Assembly: GCF_005503695.1 (NCBI RefSeq)
Contig: NZ_SCMU01000017.1
Coordinates: 1-56,592, forward strand
Length of the DNA stretch: 56,592 nucleotides
Origin: Sphingopyxis sp. 2PD
Lineage (GTDB): Bacteria; Pseudomonadota; Alphaproteobacteria; Sphingomonadales; Sphingomonadaceae
Direction: 5' to 3'
The position numbers and the translations under genes are program-made. Below, piece after piece: positions 7,531 through 13,924 of this stretch. Positions within the stretch are counted from its first letter, which is position 1. Every line of letters starts with the position of its first letter. Under the pieces are notes generated by a model, which was given only the letters and a program-made list of their open reading frames with translations, was not told where the DNA came from and made no database searches.

Positions 7531-8244
7531 CTAGTTATAGATGCACCCGTCCAGCCCACCACGGCGGACCTGGCCGATCCGCCGCTGGATCGTGTTGCCG
7601 TAGCGGCGCGTAAAGCCCGATGGGCTGACCGCTTCGCGTTTCTTGGGGAGCGGCAGGATTGCGGCGATGCGGGCGGCTTCGGCGGGGGTCAGCTTGCCCG
7701 CGCCATGCTTGAAATAGCGCTGTGCGCCGGCTTCGACGCCATAGGTACCGATGCCGGTCTCGGCGACGTTCAGATAGACTTCCATGATCCGCCGCTTGCC
7801 CCAGATATTTTCGATCAGGAAGGTGAACCATACTTCGGGCACCTTGCGGACATAGCGGGTCCAGCCGCTGCCCTGCCACAGGAAGACATTTTTCGCGGTC
7901 TGCTGGCTGATCGTCGATCCGCCGCGCATCCGCTTGCCCTTGGCGTTGCGTTCGATCGCCTGTTCGATCGCTTCGGTATCGAAGCCGTTGTGCGAGCAGA
8001 ATTTGCCGTCCTCCGCGGCGATCACCGCGCGGACCATGTTGCGGTCGATGGCGGACAGGCTGGTCCAGTCCTTGGTGATGCCGTTGCTGTCGGCGAGCAT
8101 CGTGAAGGTCACCGGCGGCGGCACGACCGCATAGAGCAGCACCCACAGCACCGAAATCGCAATGAACCACAACAGCCATTTGAACGGTCGCAGGTACCAG
8201 GGGAGATTGCGGCGCTTCGGGCGTTTTTTGGCGGCGGTCGTCAT
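7531..8244 (-). CDS. mtgA: Monofunctional peptidoglycan glycosyltransferase
   Basis: Membrane-anchored GT51 enzyme of 237 residues that polymerises lipid II into glycan strands. A Lys/Arg-rich cytoplasmic start is followed by one transmembrane helix (about 22-44, WLLWFIAISVLWVLLYAV). GT51 motifs are AAEDGKFCSHNGFD (catalytic Glu), GGSTISQQTAKNVFL and RKVPEVWFTFLIE. No transpeptidase domain follows, which separates it from class A PBPs. The start MTTAAKKRPK at 8244 gives the usual length; a longer frame to 8337 crosses an intergenic hairpin. It lies downstream of an M23 peptidase gene in the same direction. Confidence 0.93.
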   Translation of the reverse strand: MTTAAKKRPKRRNLPWYLRPFKWLLWFIAISVLWVLLYAVVPPPVTFTMLADSNGITKDWTSLSAIDRNMVRAVIAAEDGKFCSHNGFDTEAIEQAIERNAKGKRMRGGSTISQQTAKNVFLWQGSGWTRYVRKVPEVWFTFLIENIWGKRRIMEVYLNVAETGIGTYGVEAGAQRYFKHGAGKLTPAEAARIAAILPLPKKREAVSPSGFTRRYGNTIQRRIGQVRRGGLDGCIYN

Positions 8245-8255
8245 GCCGTTTTCAT

Positions 8256-8284
8256 AGCCGCTTGCCGATGGTCGGCAAGCGGCT
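8256..8284. repeat. Perfect 13-bp hairpin between M23 gene and mtgA
   Basis: AGCCGCTTGCCGA (8256-8268) and its exact complement (8272-8284) are separated by TGG. No T run follows on either strand, so this is not a standard intrinsic terminator. It may stabilise or attenuate the M23-mtgA transcript, or be a short repeat element. Confidence 0.6.
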
Positions 8285-8302
8285 GATTGACATGATGCCT
8301 TT

Positions 8303-9436
8303 TCAGGGCGCCTTGGGCCGCTCGCCGCGCTTGCCAATCGGCGCCGCGTCGAACGCGATCACCGCATTGGCGGGCGGCAGGCCGTCGATGGCGCGTGCGG
8401 CGACTGGTTGCCAGGCCTTCCGGTCGTTGAAGTCGGCGATGTCGGCGTAGCGTCCGACGATCCGCCCGGCGCCAAAGCGATAGGGCAGGCCTTCGCCGTC
8501 GAGCGGCGCGACGCGGTCGGCGATATGGAAATGGAGATGCGGGCGGGTGACATGCCCCGACGATCCGACGCGTCCGATCACCTGTCCGCGCCGCACCCGC
8601 GTGCCGACCCTGATCCCGATGCCGGGCGCCAGATGCTGGTAAAAGGCGTAGCGGCCATCGGGCAGGCGCAGCACGATCATCGCCCCGGTTTCATCCTCGA
8701 CGCTGGCGGGTGCGCTGGAGGCAGCGACCTCCTTGACCGTCACTACCTCGGCGTCGGCCACCGCGAGCACGTCGGCGCCCGATCCGTCAGCGGCGACGTC
8801 GGTGCCGGTCGAACCGGGATCAAAGCCCGCCGCGGGCATCCAGTCGATCGCGTGCCGCCCCGGCAGGCGCACCCGCCCGCTGACCGCATAGGGAAAGCGG
8901 CGATTGCCTTTGTCGACATCGGGCAGCGCGACCGCGGTCCATGGCCCCCCGCGCAGCGGGGCGCCCAGCGCCGCGGCAAAGGCGCGCGTCGGGGTGAATT
9001 CGCCGCCGGCGATCGTGACGCGGGCGCCCGGACCGCTGGCGCGGATCGGGGTCAGGCTGATCCGGTGAACGAGCGCCTTGGCATCGCCGCCCGCCCACGC
9101 GATCGACAGGTAAAAGATCGCGCGGCCGCCCGGCGCGATTTCGGTCGCGCCGCCCGGCTCCGCGCCGATCCGGCGCATCGGTCCGGCCGGGTCGATCCGG
9201 GCGACGCAGGCGCCATGCGCCGCCGGGCAAATGTCGATGGCGTCGATCGCGAGCGGCTGCGCGGCGAAATTGGTCGCGTGCAGTTCATAGACCAGCCGGT
9301 CCACCCCATCGATCCGCGCGATCGACGGCACATAGGGGACCTCGAGATGGAGCGACTGAAAGGGACGCACCGCCGCAGGCTCGGCAATCGGTGCGGGGGT
9401 GGGGGCGGCAAGGGCGATCAGCAGGGCAAAGATCAT
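8303..9436 (-). CDS. M23-family peptidase (exported)
   Basis: Predicted exported protein of 377 residues with a hydrophobic signal (MIFALLIALAAPTPAPI). An N-terminal region of about 200 residues has no recognised domain. The C-terminal part is an M23/LytM peptidase: RHAIDW and VLAVADAEVV form the first metal-site region, YQHLAPG follows, and SSGHVTRPHLHFHI carries the HxH ligand pair. M23 enzymes cleave peptidoglycan cross-bridges or act as degenerate activators. The first site is not the standard HxGxD, so full activity is uncertain. A frame extending to 9493 adds a non-signal N-terminus; 9436 is preferred. It lies upstream of mtgA. Confidence 0.8.
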   Translation of the reverse strand: MIFALLIALAAPTPAPIAEPAAVRPFQSLHLEVPYVPSIARIDGVDRLVYELHATNFAAQPLAIDAIDICPAAHGACVARIDPAGPMRRIGAEPGGATEIAPGGRAIFYLSIAWAGGDAKALVHRISLTPIRASGPGARVTIAGGEFTPTRAFAAALGAPLRGGPWTAVALPDVDKGNRRFPYAVSGRVRLPGRHAIDWMPAAGFDPGSTGTDVAADGSGADVLAVADAEVVTVKEVAASSAPASVEDETGAMIVLRLPDGRYAFYQHLAPGIGIRVGTRVRRGQVIGRVGSSGHVTRPHLHFHIADRVAPLDGEGLPYRFGAGRIVGRYADIADFNDRKAWQPVAARAIDGLPPANAVIAFDAAPIGKRGERPKAP

Positions 9437-9517
9437 CGGCAGGGCTCCAGTCAGGAAATGGGCCTGCGCTTTGGCGCCGAGAGGCACCCGCAATCGAGCG
9501 CCGATCTGTAGGCGGGA

Positions 9518-10399
9518 TTATGGCACCGGTTCGGCGGGCGGCGATCGCGGCGCCAGCAGCATCGCCAGATTGGCGCGGTAGCGGCGGCTCAGCCGCAACT
9601 CGGCGCCGTTCGTCAGCCGGACATGGGCATCGCCGCGCCCGATCGGCGCAATTTCGCGCACCCGGTCGATCCGGATCAGCGCACCGCGATGGATGCGCGC
9701 AAACTGGGCGGCGGGCAGCCGCTCGGCCAGCGAGGTGAGCGACTGTTCGATCAGATGGGCGCCGTGCGCACTGTGGATTTCGGCATAATCGCCCGCAGCG
9801 CCGATCCAGTCGATGCTGTCAAAGCGAAGGCGGCGGACGGTGCCGCGATTGCGGACGACCAGCGCATCGTCGTCGGTCGTCGGGGACGATGCGGCGCGCG
9901 CCGCCTGTCGCCGCGGCCAGCGCAGCCAGCCGATCGTCAGGCCGACGAGCGCCAGATAGAGGAGGCCGCTCGTATCGAGGTTGCGCACGAACATGACCGA
10001 CGTCATCTCCCAACGCGTCGCGGCCGCTCCGCCGCGATAGACCGGCCAATAGATCAGCGCGAACAGCAGGACATGCGCGCCGACCACCACCGGCCACAGC
10101 GACAGATAGGCGATGATGCGGAGCGACAGGCGGCGTATGCGGCGCTCGATCGCGATCACCGCGCCGACGATCGGCCAGCTCAGCAGCGCCCAGATCGAAT
10201 AGATCGCCGCCGTATAGCCGAAGGTCGTCCACCAAGGTTGCGGGGTGCCGCGATAGGCGGCAAGGAAATTGCCCTGCAACGCCTGCGCCAGCGCGACGAG
10301 CGCCCAGCCCGACAGAATGATCGCGCTCCACGCGCGCCGATTGTCGGACAGGAACAGCCGCCGCGCCCGCGGCTCAGGCGCTGACGAGGCGCCGGTCAC
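9518..10399 (-). CDS. Membrane-bound LytTR-domain regulator
   Basis: Protein of 293 residues. Four hydrophobic segments occupy about residues 24-165. The C-terminal 100 residues form a LytTR DNA-binding domain, with DSIDWIGAAGDYAEIHS, a conserved RIHRGALIRIDRVREI segment and LRLSRRYRANL. Such membrane-tethered LytTR proteins act without a receiver domain, sensing some membrane signal and binding DNA. Its start overlaps the end of rpoH by 26 bases, so it is probably translated from the same transcript. The target is unknown; the M23 and mtgA genes next door are candidates by proximity only. Confidence 0.82.
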   Translation of the reverse strand: MTGASSAPEPRARRLFLSDNRRAWSAIILSGWALVALAQALQGNFLAAYRGTPQPWWTTFGYTAAIYSIWALLSWPIVGAVIAIERRIRRLSLRIIAYLSLWPVVVGAHVLLFALIYWPVYRGGAAATRWEMTSVMFVRNLDTSGLLYLALVGLTIGWLRWPRRQAARAASSPTTDDDALVVRNRGTVRRLRFDSIDWIGAAGDYAEIHSAHGAHLIEQSLTSLAERLPAAQFARIHRGALIRIDRVREIAPIGRGDAHVRLTNGAELRLSRRYRANLAMLLAPRSPPAEPVP

Positions 10400-11273
10400 C
10401 GGCGAGCTTCAGCATCGCCTTTTGCAGCTTTTCGAACGCGCGCACCTCGATCTGGCGGACGCGTTCACGGCTGACGTCGTACACCTGGCTCAGATCCTCG
10501 AGCGTCTTGGGATCGTCGGTCAGGCGGCGCTCGGTCAGGATATGGCGTTCGCGCTCGTTGAGCGTTTCCAGCGCTTCGCTGAGCAGCGAATGGCGCAGGT
10601 CGCGTTCCTGTGCCTCGGCGACGCGCTCGTCCTGAAGCGGGCCTTCGTCGCCGAGCAAGTCCTGCCACTGGCTGTCGCCATCCTCGCCCATCGGGACGTT
10701 CAGCGAGGTGTCGCCGCCCATCGCCATGCGGCGGTTCATGCTGGTGACCTCTTCCTCGGTCACGCCAAGGTCGGTCGCAATCTTGGCCAGATGTTCGGGC
10801 GACAGGTCGCCATCCTCGAACGCTTCCAGATTGTTCTTCATCCGGCGGAGGTTGAAGAACAGCTTTTTCTGCGCCGCGGTGGTGCCCATTTTGACGAGGC
10901 TCCACGACCGCAGGATGAATTCCTGGATCGAGGCGCGAATCCACCACATCGCATAGGTCGCGAGGCGGAAGCCGCGTTCGGGGTCGAATTTCTTCACCCC
11001 CTGCATCAGTCCGATATTGCCTTCGCTGATCAGCTCGCTGACCGGCAGGCCATAACCGCGATAGCCCATCGCGATCTTGGCCACGAGGCGCAGATGGCTG
11101 GTGACGAGCTGCGCCGCAGCTTCGTTGTCGCCATGCTCCTGAAACCGCTTTGCGAGCATATATTCCTGCTCGGGGGTCAGCAGAGGGAATTTGCGAATTT
11201 CGGCCAGATAGCGGTTCAGGCTGGCTTCGCCGCCGAGCGCTGGCACCGTCGCCGGAACATTGCTTTTAGCCAT
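10374..11273 (-). CDS. rpoH: Heat-shock sigma factor sigma-32
   Basis: Sigma-70-family protein of 299 residues. It has region 2 (VKKFDPERGFRLATYAMWWI, residues 93-112), the RpoH box QKKLFFNLR (135-143), which marks sigma-32 rather than the housekeeping factor, and a C-terminal region 4 helix-turn-helix (about 245-290, VYDVSRERVRQIEVRAFEKL). It directs RNA polymerase to heat-shock promoters for chaperones and proteases. A sigma-70-like promoter lies 35-63 bases upstream. The next gene downstream, a LytTR regulator, overlaps it. Alphaproteobacteria often carry more than one rpoH; which paralogue this is cannot be decided here. Confidence 0.95.
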   Translation of the reverse strand: MAKSNVPATVPALGGEASLNRYLAEIRKFPLLTPEQEYMLAKRFQEHGDNEAAAQLVTSHLRLVAKIAMGYRGYGLPVSELISEGNIGLMQGVKKFDPERGFRLATYAMWWIRASIQEFILRSWSLVKMGTTAAQKKLFFNLRRMKNNLEAFEDGDLSPEHLAKIATDLGVTEEEVTSMNRRMAMGGDTSLNVPMGEDGDSQWQDLLGDEGPLQDERVAEAQERDLRHSLLSEALETLNERERHILTERRLTDDPKTLEDLSQVYDVSRERVRQIEVRAFEKLQKAMLKLAGDRRLVSA

Positions 11274-11307
11274 TGGAGAGCGTCTTCCCTTTTATATCTT
11301 GAGTCAG

Positions 11308-11336
11308 AATATGCCGCGGTTGGTTCCGGCGGTCAA
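11308..11336 (-). promoter_or_regulatory. Candidate promoter for rpoH
   Basis: On the minus strand TTGACC (11331-11336) and CATATT (11308-11313) are separated by 17 bases, in the 83-bp gap before the rpoH start codon. Confidence 0.5.
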
Positions 11337-11356
11337 AATAGATTTTCATTCGAAAC

Positions 11357-12313
11357 CTAAACGCGCAATTCATCGATCAGTTCCCGCATGTCCGCTGGGA
11401 GTTCGCTGTCGAGCGCGATCCTGTTACCGGTCACCGGATGAATAAAGCCCAAATGGGCCGCGTGCAATGCCTGCCGCGCGAAATTCCGCGCTTTCAGAAC
11501 CTCCGACAGCGGCTTTTTGGCGCGTCCATAGACCGGGTCGCCGAGCAGCGGATGGCCGATATGCATCATGTGGACGCGAACCTGATGGGTTCGGCCGGTT
11601 TCCAGCCGGCATTCGACCAACGTCGCGCCCGCCAGCGGTTCGACGGTGCGATAATGGGTCACCGCCCGCTTGCCGCGCCCTTCGCCGACGACCGCCATTT
11701 TCTTGCGATTGGTGGACGAGCGCCCGAGTTCGGCGTCGACCGTGCCGTTCGCGGGCATCGGACGCCCCGTCGCGATCGCGATATAGCGGCGGTCGATACT
11801 GTGCGCGGCGAACTGCTTCGCAAGCCCTTCGTGCGCGCGGTCATGCTTGGCGGCGACGATCAGCCCGCTGGTGTCCTTGTCGATGCGGTGGACGATGCCG
11901 GGCCGCGCGACGCCGCCGATCCCCGACAGCTGGCCCGCGCAATGATGGAGCAGCGCGTTGACCATTGTCCCGTCGAGATTGCCCGCGGCGGGGTGGACGA
12001 CCATGCCCGCGGGCTTGTCGACGACGATCAGATGCTCGTCCTCGAACGCGATCACCAGCCCCATATCCTGCGCGATATTGTGCGCCGGGGCGGCTGCGGG
12101 AACGCGCACTTCGAGCGTGGCGGAGGCCGCGGCCTTTGCTGCGGGATCCCACAGGATCGTGCCGCTGCCATTGGTGACGCGGCCACCCTTGATCAGGCTT
12201 TTGACCCGCTCGCGCGACAGGCTGGGCAGCGCCTCGGCCAGCGCGCGGTCGAGGCGCAGTCCTGCCGCGCTGTCCGCCAGTGCCACGGTCAAAATATCAT
12301 CATCCCCCTGCAT
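11357..12313 (-). CDS. rluD: 23S rRNA pseudouridine synthase, RluD type
   Basis: Protein of 318 residues with an N-terminal S4 RNA-binding domain (about 14-75, LDRALAEALPSLSRERVKSL) and a RluA-family catalytic domain. The catalytic motif HRIDKDTSG (142-150) places the essential Asp at 145. Length and S4 domain fit RluD, which forms pseudouridines in helix 69 of 23S rRNA; RluC-type specificity cannot be excluded from sequence. It is upstream of rpoH on the same strand, with a candidate rpoH promoter between. Confidence 0.88.
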   Translation of the reverse strand: MQGDDDILTVALADSAAGLRLDRALAEALPSLSRERVKSLIKGGRVTNGSGTILWDPAAKAAASATLEVRVPAAAPAHNIAQDMGLVIAFEDEHLIVVDKPAGMVVHPAAGNLDGTMVNALLHHCAGQLSGIGGVARPGIVHRIDKDTSGLIVAAKHDRAHEGLAKQFAAHSIDRRYIAIATGRPMPANGTVDAELGRSSTNRKKMAVVGEGRGKRAVTHYRTVEPLAGATLVECRLETGRTHQVRVHMMHIGHPLLGDPVYGRAKKPLSEVLKARNFARQALHAAHLGFIHPVTGNRIALDSELPADMRELIDELRV

Positions 12314-12386
12314 TGATCAGGATGTGGAAATTGGCGGCGCAATTTCAAGAGGAGGGGGCTTCGCTGCCACGTCAACGCACCATAAC

Positions 12387-12412
12387 GTCATCCCGGCCTA
12401 AGCCGGGATGAC
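12387..12412. repeat. Short REP-like palindrome
   Basis: GTCATCCCGGC and its complement surround CTAA; the outer motif matches the element at 231-303. It lies in the gap between rluD and chpT, in a position that could also act as a transcript-end hairpin. Confidence 0.7.
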
Positions 12413-12507
12413 AAACTATAGGGATCGTTCTTGCTCTGAACCGGCTCGGTGTCCTAGGGAGCATGCGCGCGCCGCTGATGTCTGGCTTGCGGGGAGTTAA
12501 CCAATTC

Positions 12508-13152
12508 ATGTCCGACGACCGCGTCGATTTTGCCTCCATGCTGGCCTCGCGCCTGTGCCACGACCTTTTGAGCCCGGTCGGCGCGTTCGCCAACGGGCTC
12601 GAACTGCTCGCCGACGAAAAAGACCCGGCGATGCGCGAACGCTGTTTCGAACTGCTCGAACAGAGCGCGCGGACGTCGGCGAACAAGCTGAAATTCTTTC
12701 GTCTCGCCTTCGGCTCGGCGGGCGGCTTTGGCGAGCTTGTCCCGGCGGACGAGGCCAAATCGGCGATTCAAGGGATTATCGGCGATCGCGCGATCGACCT
12801 CAACTGGATGATCGGGACCGAGCCGCTGCCCAAACCGGCGGTAAAGATCATCCTCAACCTGTCGCTGCTCCTCGTCGACGCGCTGGTGCGCGGCGGCCGG
12901 CTCGACGTCGGCTGCGAAAAGCAGGGGGAGGGCATCGAAATTGCCCTGCACGTCGAGGCCGAGCGCATCTTCCTCGACGCCGATGTCGAACGCATCCTGG
13001 CCGAAGGCGAGGGCGCAAGCCCGATGACCTCGCGCACCGCGCCCGCGGTGCTGGTGCAGGCGGTCGCGCGGCAGAGCGGCGGCACCGTCATGCTAGCCCG
13101 CGAAACGCCGACGTCGCTGCTGGTCGGCGCGGTGCTGCGCGGGCGCGGGTAA
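12508..13152 (+). CDS. chpT: Histidine phosphotransferase ChpT
   Basis: Protein of 214 residues from MSDDRVDFASML. The phosphoacceptor helix carries RLCHDLLSPVGA with His18, followed by the degenerate GHKL-like domain typical of ChpT (ending in QSGGTVMLARETPTSLLVGA). In alphaproteobacteria ChpT relays phosphate from the membrane kinase CckA to the cell-cycle regulators CtrA and CpdR. An upstream ATG at 12463 would add 15 residues; the second ATG gives the conserved N-terminus. It is monocistronic here, followed by the convergent toxin-antitoxin pair. Confidence 0.9.
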   Translation: MSDDRVDFASMLASRLCHDLLSPVGAFANGLELLADEKDPAMRERCFELLEQSARTSANKLKFFRLAFGSAGGFGELVPADEAKSAIQGIIGDRAIDLNWMIGTEPLPKPAVKIILNLSLLLVDALVRGGRLDVGCEKQGEGIEIALHVEAERIFLDADVERILAEGEGASPMTSRTAPAVLVQAVARQSGGTVMLARETPTSLLVGAVLRGRG

Positions 13153-13190
13153 AGCCTCGCAGCAAGACGGGTATTTGCCTGCCCGAAAAA

Positions 13191-13490
13191 CTACGCTGCG
13201 ATCAGGCTGCGAACGGCCAGTTCGGTGCCGTGTTCGCGAGCCTTTGCCAGTTCGTAGCGGGCCTGCATCCGCATTAGCGTTTCGGCCTTCACCCCGAAGG
13301 CGTTTTCGAACCGGATCGCCATCTCGGCGGTCAGCGCATAGCGACCGTTGAGCAAGCCGCTGATCGCTTGGCGGCTGACCCCAAACGCCTCGGCCAGATC
13401 GTTGATCTTGACGCCGTGCGCCTCGACGATTTCGGTCTTCAGCCATTCCCCGGCATGGATCGCGAACGACGGGTGAACCTTGATAGCCAT
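13191..13490 (-). CDS. higA: HigA-type antitoxin, XRE family
   Basis: DNA-binding protein of 99 residues starting MAIKVHPSFAIHAGEWL. The helix-turn-helix is INDLAEAFGVSRQAISGLLNGR, and the segment EMAIRFENAFGVKAETLMRMQ is typical of the VapI/HigA branch. It follows the toxin gene with a one-base TGATG overlap, the toxin-first order of higBA. It would neutralise HigB and repress the operon through the two dyads at 13780-13838. Confidence 0.9.
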   Translation of the reverse strand: MAIKVHPSFAIHAGEWLKTEIVEAHGVKINDLAEAFGVSRQAISGLLNGRYALTAEMAIRFENAFGVKAETLMRMQARYELAKAREHGTELAVRSLIAA

Positions 13491-13777
13491 CAGTGATAAT
13501 CCTCTAAATCCAGATCGATGATCGCATCCTGATCGTCGATCGCGAATGTCATGCGCCAATTGCGCGTCACGGTCATCGCCCAGGTTCCGGCGCGGTCCCC
13601 GGTCAGGGGATGAAAGCCGTAGTTGGGCGGCGTCGCAAGTTCGTCCAGCGTGTCCGCGGCGATGATGAAGTTCAGCATCTTGAACAACCGGTCGGTCAAA
13701 TCACCCGGCAAGCCCTTCGGCTTTCCGGTTTCGACGAACCGACGGAGCGCCTTGTGCCGGATGCTCCCAATCTCCAT
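13490..13777 (-). CDS. higB: HigB/RelE-type toxin
   Basis: Protein of 95 residues of the RelE/HigB ribosome-dependent mRNA interferase family. It opens with SIRHKALRRFVETGKPKGLP, has the conserved HPLTGDRAGTWAMTVTRNWR core with basic residues, and ends in FAIDDQDAIIDLDLEDYH. The partner antitoxin gene follows with a one-base overlap. The start codon lies only two bases from the first operator dyad and has no obvious Shine-Dalgarno sequence, so translation may be weak or leaderless. Confidence 0.9.
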   Translation of the reverse strand: MEIGSIRHKALRRFVETGKPKGLPGDLTDRLFKMLNFIIAADTLDELATPPNYGFHPLTGDRAGTWAMTVTRNWRMTFAIDDQDAIIDLDLEDYH

Positions 13778-13779
13778 TC

Positions 13780-13796
13780 GTAAAGCAATGCCTTAC
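13780..13796. promoter_or_regulatory. higBA operator 1
   Basis: GTAAAGC-AAT-GCCTTAC is a 17-base dyad immediately upstream of the higB start codon. It has the same architecture as the dyad at 13822-13838, so it is a likely HigA binding site. Confidence 0.7.
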
Positions 13797-13821
13797 ATTT
13801 CGTCATTCGTCAAGCGATAAT

Positions 13822-13838
13822 GTAATGCACCGCTTTAC
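13822..13838. promoter_or_regulatory. higBA operator 2
   Basis: GTAATGC-ACC-GCTTTAC is a second 17-base dyad of the form GTAAnGC-N3-GCnTTAC, centred 42 bases (four helical turns) from operator 1. The spacing suits cooperative HigA binding. Confidence 0.7.
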
Positions 13839-13924
13839 GTATGGCGGCGCCTGTCGCCAAGATTCGATCGGTCATCGCCGAAAGGGGGGAGAATATGCAA
13901 ACCCTACATTAACCATTATCGGCC

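Noticed and set aside
13191..13559. Extended start for the HigA antitoxin upstream of 13490
   Set aside because: The extension overlaps higB in another frame and is not homologous to HigA; the TGATG junction fixes the start.
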